From the NCBI GenBank assembly GCA_964203235.1, contig CAXNLE010000001.1, positions 496,001-560,000 of the forward strand: a stretch of 64,000 nt of DNA. The letters are read 5' to 3'. This DNA is from BACL27 sp964203235. Lineage in GTDB: Bacteria > Actinomycetota > Acidimicrobiia > Acidimicrobiales > Ilumatobacteraceae. This document shows positions 1-7,468 of this stretch, piece after piece (position 1 is the first letter of the stretch; each line of letters starts with the position of its first letter). The translations under genes and the position numbers were made by a program. The notes beneath the pieces are model-generated. The model worked only from the letters and a program-made list of their open reading frames with translations. It was not told where the DNA came from and ran no database searches.

Positions 1-629
1 TAAGTGATGACGGTGCAACCGGCATCATCACAATTGGTTCGCCAGACAACTCAAAAGTTGAAGATGCAAAGGCGCGTATTTTGGCGATCGTTGATCCACC
101 GACTGCAGAACTCGGTGCTGTTTATACAGGTCGCGTTGTTAACACAGCGGCGTTCGGCGCATTCGTAAATATTTTGCCTGGTCGAGATGGCCTTGTGCAC
201 ATTTCGAAACTTGGCAACGGTCAGCGAGTGGCTCGAGTCGAAGATGTGCTTAACATCGGCGATGAAGTGCAGGTGCGAGTTGATGACATCGACGATCGTG
301 GCAAAGTCAGTCTCAGTCTGATTGGCCCAGATGGTGAAGTCATCAAGGGCTCGGCTGGTGGATCGTCAGATGGCGGCGAGCGTGGTCCGCGTCCAGAAAG
401 AAGTGACCGTCCGCGTTCGAATGATCGCCCGCGTTCAAATGATCGTCCGCGCAACGACCGTAACGATAGAAACGACCGTCCGCGTTCGAATGACCGCCCG
501 CGTTCGAATGATCGTCCGCGCAACGACCGCAACGATCGACCGCGTTCAAATGATCGCAGCACGCCATCAGACGCAGTCAGCGTAAGTTTCGAAGAAGAGT
601 TCGATCGCGATTTGCGAAACGATCAATAG
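1..629 (+). CDS. pnp: Polyribonucleotide nucleotidyltransferase (PNPase), C-terminal part
   Basis: This is the C-terminal end of PNPase, the phosphorolytic 3'-to-5' exoribonuclease of RNA decay. The window opens inside the gene and the frame is read from base 3, so the catalytic RNase PH domains lie outside. Visible in order are the end of a KH domain (GIITIGSPDN, then VEDAKARI), an S1 RNA-binding domain (YTGRVVNTAAFGAFV, GLVHISKL, DRGKVSLSL), and a low-complexity tail of about 75 residues. The tail repeats RPRSNDRPRNDR-like units and ends in an acidic segment (EEEFDRDL). The tail is encoded by tandem DNA repeats at roughly 400-560. The assignment rests on the KH-S1 order; the repeat tail is unusual in length. 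dapB starts 12 bases downstream. Confidence 0.93.
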   Translation, partial: SDDGATGIITIGSPDNSKVEDAKARILAIVDPPTAELGAVYTGRVVNTAAFGAFVNILPGRDGLVHISKLGNGQRVARVEDVLNIGDEVQVRVDDIDDRGKVSLSLIGPDGEVIKGSAGGSSDGGERGPRPERSDRPRSNDRPRSNDRPRNDRNDRNDRPRSNDRPRSNDRPRNDRNDRPRSNDRSTPSDAVSVSFEEEFDRDLRNDQ

Positions 630-641
630 GCATCGACTGAC

Positions 642-1409
642 ATGACAATTCGTGTCGGTGTTATTGGTGCCGCGGGGCGGATGGGACGAACAGTCTGCGC
701 TGCAATTTCGGCAGACCAAAATCTAGAACTGGTTGCGGCAGTTGACTCTGCTGCTTCTGGATCGACGGTTGAAGGCTTAACAATTGCCAAAGATTTGCGT
801 GCACTGGCTGATGCAAAAGTTGAAGTTGCAGTTGACTTTACGGTGGCTGCTGCTTCTCGAATTAACTTGCCTTGGTTAGCAATGCACAATATTCATGCCG
901 TAGTGGGCACGACAGGTTTTACTGATGCAGATATTGCAGAGTTTAAGAAGATGTATACATCAAGCAATTGCATCGTTGCGCCGAATTTTGCAATCGGTGC
1001 AGTACTAATGATGCGTTTCGCTGAAATTGCCGCACCATTTTTTGATACCGCTGAAATAATTGAAATTCATCACGACGGCAAAGCAGATTCGCCGTCAGGT
1101 ACAGCGATAGCAACAGCGAATCGCATGGCTGCGGCCAGCAGTAATTGGGCGAAAGACCCAACAACACACGAAGCGATTGCTGGTGCGCGCGGAGCCAAAT
1201 CTGCAGCCGGCATACCGATTCATGCAGTTCGCATGCGGGGCGTAGTTGCGAATCAAGAAGTCGTGTTAGGCACACAGGGCCAAACACTCACAATTCGTCA
1301 CGACACAATCGATCGCGCGAGTTTTATGCCAGGCGTAGTGTTGGCATGCAAAAAAATTGCCGAGCACAAGGGCTTCACCCTTGGACTCGACAAGTTTTTG
1401 AGTATCTAA
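642..1409 (+). CDS. dapB: 4-hydroxy-tetrahydrodipicolinate reductase
   Basis: DapB catalyses the NAD(P)H-dependent reduction of 4-hydroxy-tetrahydrodipicolinate on the lysine and meso-diaminopimelate pathway in the cytoplasm. The 255-residue protein opens with the dinucleotide-binding motif GVIGAAGRMG. It carries VVGTTGF in the middle and the family signature EIHHDGKADSPSGTA at about residues 141-155, which holds the catalytic His-His and the substrate-binding Lys. Length is normal for the family. It follows pnp by 12 bases and probably shares its transcript. It converges with the peroxidase gene downstream. The pathway partner dapA lies about 9 kb away in the same orientation. Confidence 0.96.
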   Translation: MTIRVGVIGAAGRMGRTVCAAISADQNLELVAAVDSAASGSTVEGLTIAKDLRALADAKVEVAVDFTVAAASRINLPWLAMHNIHAVVGTTGFTDADIAEFKKMYTSSNCIVAPNFAIGAVLMMRFAEIAAPFFDTAEIIEIHHDGKADSPSGTAIATANRMAAASSNWAKDPTTHEAIAGARGAKSAAGIPIHAVRMRGVVANQEVVLGTQGQTLTIRHDTIDRASFMPGVVLACKKIAEHKGFTLGLDKFLSI

Positions 1410-1434
1410 GCAACTGCCAAGATAGAGCGGTCTA

Positions 1435-2052
1435 TCAACTAAGCGAATCAATCGCTGCGTCGTAATTTGGTTCGTTGGCTATTTCGCTTACTAGTTCGGT
1501 GTGCAGAATCTTGCCTTTTTCATCGGCAACGACAACTGCACGAGCCAAAACACCTTTAAGAACACTGCTCGTTAAAACGATGCCGAAAGTCTCGCCAAAA
1601 TTTGACCGAAACGATGAAGCTGTCTTGACATTGGCTAAACCCTCAGCAGCGCAGAAGCGTCCTTGAGCGAAAGGCAAGTCTGCTGACACGCAGTAGATCT
1701 CAGTGTTATTAAGCGAAGACGCGATCTCATTGAACTTTCGGGTACTAGCCGCACAAGTTGGAGTGTCGATACTTGGAAAAATATTGAAAATTACTCGCTT
1801 GCCTGCAATGTCTTTGTTAGTGATGTCTTGAAGTGCATTTGTAGTCAAAGCAAACTTTGGAAGCGACTTGCCAGTGGCTGGCAATTTGCCGCTAACGGAA
1901 ACCGGGTTACCACCCAAAGTCACAGATGACCCAGATTTCTTAACCGTTTTCTTAGCAGCCTTCTTAGTAGTTTTCTTCACAGATTTTTTCTTTGAGTTTT
2001 TCGCTGTGCTCTTTTTAGTAGTTTTTTTTGCTATCTTTTTCTTTGTAGCCAT
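1435..2052 (-). CDS. tpx: Thiol peroxidase (Tpx) with lysine-rich histone-H1-like N-terminal tail
   Basis: This is an atypical 2-Cys peroxiredoxin that reduces hydroperoxides. The core from about residue 42 matches Tpx: GGNPVSVSGKLPATG, the peroxidatic site FPSIDTPTC (Cys near 100) and the resolving site DLPFAQGRFC (Cys near 133). The spacing of about 33 residues agrees with Tpx. The first 39 residues contain 19 lysines in KKTTKK/KKAAKK units, resembling histone H1-like and HU-tail sequences. Tpx proteins are normally about 165-170 residues; this one is 205 because of the tail. The ATG at 2052 has a good Shine-Dalgarno (AAGGAG) 8 bases upstream, so the tail is likely translated. DNA or RNA binding by the tail is inference. 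Confidence 0.9.
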   Translation of the reverse strand: MATKKKIAKKTTKKSTAKNSKKKSVKKTTKKAAKKTVKKSGSSVTLGGNPVSVSGKLPATGKSLPKFALTTNALQDITNKDIAGKRVIFNIFPSIDTPTCAASTRKFNEIASSLNNTEIYCVSADLPFAQGRFCAAEGLANVKTASSFRSNFGETFGIVLTSSVLKGVLARAVVVADEKGKILHTELVSEIANEPNYDAAIDSLS

Positions 2053-2075
2053 GATTTTCTCCTTGATTTTTGTAA

Positions 2076-2666
2076 TTAGTTAGATTTTGGTCGACTTTTA
2101 CGCGCCGACTGAAGTGAGGATACTACGAACAAAAGTCCGACAACCCACCATTGATACTTTTCTATGTAATTCAGAAAATCTTTAATTTGTTGTTCAAATA
2201 ATTTTCCGCCACGCCACAACACGGCGAGCTTTATCGCGATACCCAACATTAAAAGCGGTACAAATTTTTGAGTTTTCATCTTTCGATGCCCAACTAAAAG
2301 GCAAACCACATTGCTTCCTGGCATCAGCACGACCATCAACGCACCCGCTTTGTCAACTGCGCTTTCAGTCCATCGGTATATCGCGGGCATTTCGCCGACG
2401 TTTCCTAAAACCCAACTGGTTGCCTTATCTCCATACCAGCGGCCAACCAAAAATAAGGCGACGCCTGCGACTAGCACTCGAAAGAAACCAATAACTGAGT
2501 AACTAAATAAATCGATATACGGAACAGAAGCAAACAAATTTCGATTTCGCGAACTTAGTAGTAGCACAAGTTTTGGTCGTTCGTCGACGAGCGCTGGACC
2601 GATATTTGTGCCGATTGTGCCGATCACAAACAACATCGTTGTCAATGTCAGTACGGCTTTTCGCAT
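2076..2666 (-). CDS. DedA/SNARE-associated-like integral membrane protein
   Basis: This is a putative polytopic membrane protein of about 196 residues. Two segments resemble the DedA/VTT family: a glycine-rich helix ending VGRWYGDKA, and PGSNVVCLLVGHRKMKTQKF, which matches the DedA pattern of a proline-glycine re-entrant segment followed by basic residues. Several hydrophobic stretches and a basic C-terminus (ARKSRPKSN) support a membrane location. The frame is open up to 2729, but a -10-like TAGCGT lies 7 bases before the ATG at 2666, so this start was chosen as a probable leaderless start. Family members act in lipid scrambling or membrane homeostasis; the substrate here is unknown. It is divergent from the acyl-CoA ligase gene. 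Confidence 0.7.
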   Translation of the reverse strand: MRKAVLTLTTMLFVIGTIGTNIGPALVDERPKLVLLLSSRNRNLFASVPYIDLFSYSVIGFFRVLVAGVALFLVGRWYGDKATSWVLGNVGEMPAIYRWTESAVDKAGALMVVLMPGSNVVCLLVGHRKMKTQKFVPLLMLGIAIKLAVLWRGGKLFEQQIKDFLNYIEKYQWWVVGLLFVVSSLQSARKSRPKSN

Positions 2667-2673
2667 TCGTAAC

Positions 2674-2679
2674 ACGCTA
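2674..2679 (-). promoter_or_regulatory. -10 element of probable leaderless promoter for the DedA-like gene
   Basis: Read on the minus strand, TAGCGT is followed by 7 bases and the ATG at 2666. The spacing matches other start codons in this window and implies transcription starting at or next to the start codon. No clear -35 was identified. Confidence 0.45.
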
Positions 2680-2729
2680 GCCGACTTGCTAACTTTATTG
2701 ATAGTAACTGACCAATTTTTGGGGGGCAC

Positions 2730-4358
2730 ATGAAGGGTTTAATGCAAGACACACCACTAACCATGGTGCACATATTTGAGCGTGCCGAAAAGTACCACTC
2801 GGATAAAACAATCACGACGGCAACCGCAGTTGGTAAAGAATGCATCACTTATGGAGAGTGGGCAGCGCGCACGCGTCAACTTGGCGGAGCACTTGACAAA
2901 CTAAAAATTTCTCCTGATGGGCGCGTCGCAACTTTCGCATGGAACACCGCAAGACATCTTGAACTTTATTTCGCAGCACCATGCACGGGGCGAGTTGTAC
3001 ACACATTAAATATCCGTTTGTTTCCCGAGCAACTCACATACATCGCAAATCACGCCGAAGACGAAGTTGTCTTCGTTGACCGTTCGCTGTTCGGTTTGAT
3101 CGCGCCACTTTTGCCAACATTCAAAACTGTGAAGCATCTTGTCGTGATGAACGATGGCAAAGGTGATTTGCCGGATTCTGTAGATGGAATGCAGATGTAT
3201 GACTACGAAGAATTAATTAGAGGCGTATCAGGCGTTGAATTCAAAATTACCGACGAAAATCGTGCAGCAAGTATGTGTTACACAAGCGGCACAACCGGCA
3301 ACCCTAAAGGTGTTGTCTATAGTCATCGGTCAACATATATGCACACGATGGGCGCAATGATGGTCGACTCGCTCGGCGCGCGTGAGAGCGACATCATTTT
3401 GCCAGTTGTCCCGATGTTTCACGCCAACGCTTGGGGACTTGCGCACGCTGCAGTTGCATGTGGCGCAAATCTCGTGCTGCCTGGGCCAGACCTATCAGGC
3501 AAAGCAATTGCCAACTTGATCGTCGAAGAAAAAGTCACTGTGGCGGCGGGCGTGCCGACCATTTGGATGAGTGTGTTGCCTGAACTTAAGGGTCGCGATA
3601 CTTCTTCGTTGCGGGTAATCCCTGTTGGTGGAAGCGCAGTACCAAAGGCGCTCAGCGAGGCCTACCGTGAAACTGTCGGCTTACCAATCTTGCAAGCCTG
3701 GGGTATGACAGAGACGAGCCCAATCGCGGCGACTTGCAACTTGTCGCTTGCTGATCAGCAAAAGTCAATCGCAGAGCAGGCTGAACTTCGCACAACTGTC
3801 GGCACAATAAATTTCGGCGTTGATTGTCGAGTCGTGTTACCGAGTACGACGACGCCAGTGCCGTGGGATGGCGAGACGAGCGGCGAGTTGCAGTGTGCAG
3901 GTTCGTGGATTGCATCAACTTATTACAACGATGCTCGCGCCGGCGAAAGTTTCACCGATGACGGTTGGCTACGCACTGGTGATGTTGCGACAATGGATTC
4001 TTCAGGTCGCATCCGTCTTGTTGATCGCACAAAAGATTTAATTAAAACTGGTGGAGAATGGATCTCGTCTGTAGAGATCGAGAACGAACTGATGTCGCAT
4101 CCAAAAATTAAAGAAGCTGCAGTCGTTGGTGTGCCGCATCCGAAGTGGTCAGAACGACCACTTGCGTGCGTTGTGCTCAACCCCGGCGAATCGCTAACTA
4201 AGGATGAAGTGCTCGATTACATTCGGCCAAGGCTTGCCAAGTGGCAAGTGCCAGACGATGTCGTGTTTATTGACGAAGTACCAAAAACAAGCGTCGGTAA
4301 ATTCTCTAAAAAAACTCTTCGCGAAAAATACGCAGATTACGTTTTGCCAACTGCCTGA
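2730..4358 (+). CDS. Fatty-acyl-CoA ligase (FadD-like, AMP-forming)
   Basis: This is an acyl-activating enzyme of the ANL superfamily: it adenylates a carboxylic acid, probably a fatty acid, and transfers it to CoA. The 542-residue protein has the P-loop motif YTSGTTGNPKGVVYSHR near residues 188-204, the A5 motif QAWGMTETSP, the A7 hinge region GWLRTGDVA, the RTKDLIKTGGEWIS segment, and the catalytic lysine motif KTSVGKFSKK near the C-terminus. Length is normal for medium/long-chain ligases. A GGGGGG run lies just before the ATG; an in-frame ATG at 2742 is an alternative start. The last 22 bases overlap the convergent ABC ATPase gene. The exact substrate cannot be told from sequence. Confidence 0.9.
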   Translation: MKGLMQDTPLTMVHIFERAEKYHSDKTITTATAVGKECITYGEWAARTRQLGGALDKLKISPDGRVATFAWNTARHLELYFAAPCTGRVVHTLNIRLFPEQLTYIANHAEDEVVFVDRSLFGLIAPLLPTFKTVKHLVVMNDGKGDLPDSVDGMQMYDYEELIRGVSGVEFKITDENRAASMCYTSGTTGNPKGVVYSHRSTYMHTMGAMMVDSLGARESDIILPVVPMFHANAWGLAHAAVACGANLVLPGPDLSGKAIANLIVEEKVTVAAGVPTIWMSVLPELKGRDTSSLRVIPVGGSAVPKALSEAYRETVGLPILQAWGMTETSPIAATCNLSLADQQKSIAEQAELRTTVGTINFGVDCRVVLPSTTTPVPWDGETSGELQCAGSWIASTYYNDARAGESFTDDGWLRTGDVATMDSSGRIRLVDRTKDLIKTGGEWISSVEIENELMSHPKIKEAAVVGVPHPKWSERPLACVVLNPGESLTKDEVLDYIRPRLAKWQVPDDVVFIDEVPKTSVGKFSKKTLREKYADYVLPTA

Positions 4359-5077
4359 ACTCGTCGTAAGAATTGCTTAGTTCGATCATCATTTGGATTA
4401 GTAAAAATCTGCTCGGGTGAGCCTTGTTCGGCGATTCTTCCTGCATCCAAAAAACACACACGATCGCTAATTTCGCGAGCAAAGTTCATTTCGTGGGTCG
4501 CAATCAGCATTGTGATTCCACTGCCTTTGAGTTCGCGAACGACATCTAGTACTTCACCGACAAGTTCGGGGTCGAGCGCAGAGGTTATTTCGTCGAGCAA
4601 CAGCACTTCGGGGTTCATCGCCAACGCGCGAACTATGGCGACTCGTTGTTGTTGACCCCCCGATAGTTGGTCGGGATATGCGTCGATCTTTTCGTCTAAG
4701 TTGAATCGCTTAAGTAACGAATGAGTCGTTGCATTCGCCTCCTGCGCTGACTTGTCAAGTACTTCGGTTAGTGCGAGCGTAATGTTGCGGCGCACGCTCA
4801 TGTGTGGAAACAGATTGAAACTCTGGAACACGATGCCGATTCTGCGGCGAATTGGGTTTGGATCACGACCGATAGTTGAGATCTCATCACCTTCAAGAAA
4901 AATCGCACCATCGTCAATTGGCTCAAGCAAATTCACACATCGCAATAATGTTGTTTTGCCCGAGCCACTAGAGCCGATGAACGAAACGACTTCACCAGCG
5001 TTTACTTCAAGGTCTATGCCCGCAAGCACCACTCGTTCTTCGAAACTCTTTCGCACGTTGCGAAGTTCAAGCTTCAT
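4337..5077 (-). CDS. Polar amino acid ABC transporter ATP-binding protein
   Basis: This is the ATPase of a GlnQ/HisP-type amino acid uptake system, cytoplasmic and membrane-associated. The 246-residue protein has Walker A GSSGSGKTT, Q-loop region GIVFQSFNLFPH, signature LSGGQQQR, Walker B LLLDEITSALDP and the H-loop histidine in LIATHEMNFA, all complete. It is the last gene of a binding protein-permease-ATPase set on the minus strand and overlaps the permease by 4 bases, consistent with translational coupling. The substrate class comes from family resemblance; the actual amino acid is unknown. Confidence 0.93.
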   Translation of the reverse strand: MKLELRNVRKSFEERVVLAGIDLEVNAGEVVSFIGSSGSGKTTLLRCVNLLEPIDDGAIFLEGDEISTIGRDPNPIRRRIGIVFQSFNLFPHMSVRRNITLALTEVLDKSAQEANATTHSLLKRFNLDEKIDAYPDQLSGGQQQRVAIVRALAMNPEVLLLDEITSALDPELVGEVLDVVRELKGSGITMLIATHEMNFAREISDRVCFLDAGRIAEQGSPEQIFTNPNDDRTKQFLRRVQAVGKT

Positions 5078-5916
5078 CGAACCCTCGTCGCAGATGTGCG
5101 TTTGCGTTCTCGGGCTAATAGATAATCAGTTGTTCGGGTTAGCGGAATTGTGATCATCAAAAAAATAATTGCCGCACCTATATACGGAGTGAAGTTAGCG
5201 AATTTGGCTTTATCAATATTCGCCTGGCGCAAAATCTCAATCGGCCCGATCAAACTGACAAGTGCAACATCTTTTTGTAAACTCACGAGGTCATTCATTA
5301 GTGGCGGTACTACGCGGCGAATTGCTTGTGGCAAAATTACAAAGCGCATTGTCTGCGAGTTTGATAAACCTAGTGACCTTGACGCTGCACGCTGCGACTC
5401 GTGCACACTGTCAATGCCAGCGCGAAAAACTTCGGCGATATATGCACCGTAAGTCAGAACTAGTGCAACTGAACCCCAGAGAAGTGGCGAATTGAAAGGT
5501 CGTTCTAGGCCGACACCTGGTACGCCGAAACCAATTAGATATATCCACAAAATAACTGGCACACCACGCATGATGTCGATATATCCGATAACGAAAATGC
5601 GAACCGGAAACAGTGCTGGGTTGCGCGAACTGCGAGCGATTGCCAAAACTAATGCCAAAGCAATAATTGCCGGCGTTGACCATACAAAAATCTTGATGTC
5701 TAAAACAAATGCGTCCAACAATCTTGGAAGCGAATCAATCAATCGTTCGCCATTAAAAAATGACTCTTTAACGCGATCCCAACGCGGCAACCTCGGAATC
5801 GCGAAAACAAGAAGCGAAACAACAACGACAGTGCTCAGCGCAGCGATAATGCTGCTGCGCTGGCGCTGCCGTTGTTCGAACTTCTGGCGTTGAGTTTTTG
5901 TTTGCGTGGTAACTAT
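5074..5916 (-). CDS. Polar amino acid ABC transporter permease (start unresolved)
   Basis: This is the membrane permease of the amino acid transporter, with the GlnP/HisM inner-membrane signature (EVFRAGIDSVHESQRAASRSLG) and about five or six hydrophobic segments. The nearest standard start is a TTG at 5790, which would drop a coherent N-terminus: a basic region (KTQRQKFEQRQRQR) followed by a hydrophobic helix (IIAALSTVVVVSLLVFAI) that leads directly into PRWDRVKESFF, the usual permease layout. The frame is open to 5922, immediately after the TAA of the binding protein, and holds no ATG, GTG or TTG upstream of 5790. The coordinate given assumes an AUA start at 5914-5916. Other options are another non-standard start, stop-codon readthrough or a sequence error. 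Confidence 0.8.
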   Translation of the reverse strand: MVTTQTKTQRQKFEQRQRQRSSIIAALSTVVVVSLLVFAIPRLPRWDRVKESFFNGERLIDSLPRLLDAFVLDIKIFVWSTPAIIALALVLAIARSSRNPALFPVRIFVIGYIDIMRGVPVILWIYLIGFGVPGVGLERPFNSPLLWGSVALVLTYGAYIAEVFRAGIDSVHESQRAASRSLGLSNSQTMRFVILPQAIRRVVPPLMNDLVSLQKDVALVSLIGPIEILRQANIDKAKFANFTPYIGAAIIFLMITIPLTRTTDYLLARERKRTSATRVR

Positions 5917-5922
5917 CTCTGA

Positions 5923-6765
5923 TTAGTCGAGGCTGATTACTGGTGCGTTTGTTTTATCGGCAAGCCAAGTCTTTTCGATTTCTGCCAATTTGCCTGACTC
6001 TTTCAAGGTTGCAAGTGCAGTGTTTACACAATCAACGAGTTTGTTGTCTTTATCAAACAACAAACCAAAGTTGTCAGCAGCGACCGCATCGCTAAGTGGA
6101 AACTGGCCAATTACTTTTGATCCTTCAATTTCGACAGCACTGATGTAGAACGCTGTTGGCAAGTCAACAACGATTGCATCAATTTGCTTGGCTTCAAGTG
6201 CAGCTTTGGCACCAGCGTTATCGTCGTAGATAAATGGCTCGTTAGTCGGCTTGATCACATTAAGAATAAAGTCGAGACTTGTCGTGCCAGATTGCGCGCC
6301 AAACTTCAGTTCTTTGAGTTCTGAGAGTTTTGTTGCACTTGCGACAGGCGAGTCAGCGAAACCTACAACTGCTTGATTAGTCGAATAGTACGGTTCACTG
6401 AAACTCACTGTTGCTTTGCGTTCTTCAGTGATCGAATACTGCTGCAAGTTGAAGTCGAAATTTTTTGCACCTGGTTGAACTGCTTCGTCGAAACCGGTGC
6501 GTACCCAAACTATATTTTCGTTGGTGTAGCCAAGTTCGTCAGCAACGGCATAAGCAATTGCTGCTTCAAAACCCTCACCAGACTCTGGAGCATCATTAAC
6601 AACCCATGGCTCAAATGCTGGTGTTCCTGTTGCGATCGTCAACTTGCCTTCGCTAATTGTTGGGCAGGCTGAACTTGATTCATTTTCACCACAGCTGGCA
6701 AGGCCCAAAGAAGCAATGCTGCCGAGGATAATTGCCAAGCGTGTGAGGCGTGATTTGGTGGTCAT
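5923..6765 (-). CDS. Amino acid ABC transporter substrate-binding lipoprotein
   Basis: This is the extracytoplasmic receptor of the amino acid transporter. The start at 6765 is supported by GGAAAGGAACC just upstream and yields a lipoprotein signal: basic MTTKSRLTR, a hydrophobic stretch, then a lipobox LASC. The mature part shows the bacterial solute-binding family 3 pattern (GFEAAIAYAVADELGY, SFSEPYYSTNQAVVGF, KFGAQSGTTSLDFI, LPTAFYI, LKESGKLAEIEKTWL). The annotated frame can be extended 17 codons further upstream, but that would spoil the signal peptide. It is the first gene of the transporter set. Its TAA stop is directly followed, in the same frame, by the permease coding sequence. Confidence 0.9.
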   Translation of the reverse strand: MTTKSRLTRLAIILGSIASLGLASCGENESSSACPTISEGKLTIATGTPAFEPWVVNDAPESGEGFEAAIAYAVADELGYTNENIVWVRTGFDEAVQPGAKNFDFNLQQYSITEERKATVSFSEPYYSTNQAVVGFADSPVASATKLSELKELKFGAQSGTTSLDFILNVIKPTNEPFIYDDNAGAKAALEAKQIDAIVVDLPTAFYISAVEIEGSKVIGQFPLSDAVAADNFGLLFDKDNKLVDCVNTALATLKESGKLAEIEKTWLADKTNAPVISLD

Positions 6766-6819
6766 ATTGAGGTTCCTTTCCAAAGAACGTGTATTTACAA
6801 AAAGCAAAACTAGCACTAC

Positions 6820-6855
6820 TTGACACTGAGACGGTTAGAGTCTTATTGTCTCACT
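6820..6855 (+). promoter_or_regulatory. Promoter and palindromic operator upstream of TetR gene
   Basis: TTGACA at 6820-6825 and TATTGT at 6844-6849 form a -35/-10 pair with an 18-base spacer. The ATG at 6856 comes 6 bases after the -10, implying a leaderless mRNA. A dyad covers 6827-6853: outer arms TGAGAC and GTCTCA pair perfectly and an inner AGA/TCT pair surrounds the centre; 10 of 13 positions are complementary. The dyad fills the spacer and covers the -10, as expected for an autorepressor operator. Binding by the adjacent TetR protein is inference. Confidence 0.7.
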
Positions 6856-7455
6856 ATGGCTATCGCAGTTGATGCAAACCAGTCGGCCTTCACCGCGTTA
6901 GAAACTCGCGTGCTCGATGCCACCAAATTGGCGATCGAAAAGTGGGGAGTGTCAAGGTTCACCGTCGCCGATGTTTGTGAATTGGCCAATGTCTCTCGAG
7001 CGACTCTCTACAGAATGTTTCCAGGCGGAAAAGAAATTTTGCTTGAAGTACTGCATGTTCGTTCGCTAGATGAGTTTTTTACGACGCTTTTGGCGCGCGC
7101 AGACGGCGCAAAGTCACTTGAAGATCTTCTTGTGCGTTGCATAGTGTCAGCGACGACCGAGTTGCGCAACGATCAGCACTTGGCGATGATGTTGGCTACT
7201 GAGCCGGGCACAACTTTGATGCAGTTTACGATCGACGGCTTGTCGCGCATCGTGCGTGTTGCGGCTTCGTATTTGGCGCCTCACGTCTCAAATTTTTTGC
7301 CGAAGCGTGAGGCTGATGCATTAGTTGAAGTTTTAGCCCGTCTTGTAATTTCGTACTTTTTGACGCCGTCAGACCATTTTGATTTCACAGATACAGCAAG
7401 CGCAGCAAAATTTTTGAACACGTATATCAATATCCACGAATTATCAAAAAAATAA
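6856..7455 (+). CDS. TetR-family transcriptional regulator
   Basis: This is a probable one-component repressor of 199 residues. The N-terminal helix-turn-helix reads FTVADVCELANVSRATLYRMF, followed by the usual KEILLEVL helix; the C-terminal ligand-binding part is all-helical and not family-specific. The start at 6856 was chosen over an in-frame TTG at 6820 because the promoter and operator occupy 6820-6853. The di-iron protein gene follows 13 bases downstream with its own Shine-Dalgarno (AGGAGAG) and is the likely co-regulated gene. The amino acid transporter is divergent but its start is 90 bases away. The ligand is unknown. Confidence 0.88.
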   Translation: MAIAVDANQSAFTALETRVLDATKLAIEKWGVSRFTVADVCELANVSRATLYRMFPGGKEILLEVLHVRSLDEFFTTLLARADGAKSLEDLLVRCIVSATTELRNDQHLAMMLATEPGTTLMQFTIDGLSRIVRVAASYLAPHVSNFLPKREADALVEVLARLVISYFLTPSDHFDFTDTASAAKFLNTYINIHELSKK

Positions 7456-7468
7456 AAATAGGAGAGCT

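Noticed and set aside
400..560. Regular repeats suggesting a CRISPR array
   Set aside because: Units are short, contiguous and in frame with the PNPase tail, without unique spacers. No cas genes are nearby.
221..585. Arg/Ser-rich frames on the minus strand and in another plus frame over the end of pnp
   Set aside because: They are mirror readings of the pnp tandem repeats and have no independent start signals.
1421..1436. Terminator between dapB and tpx (GATAGA/TCTATC)
   Set aside because: The 6-bp stem is weak, has no T-run and overlaps the tpx stop; support is too thin.
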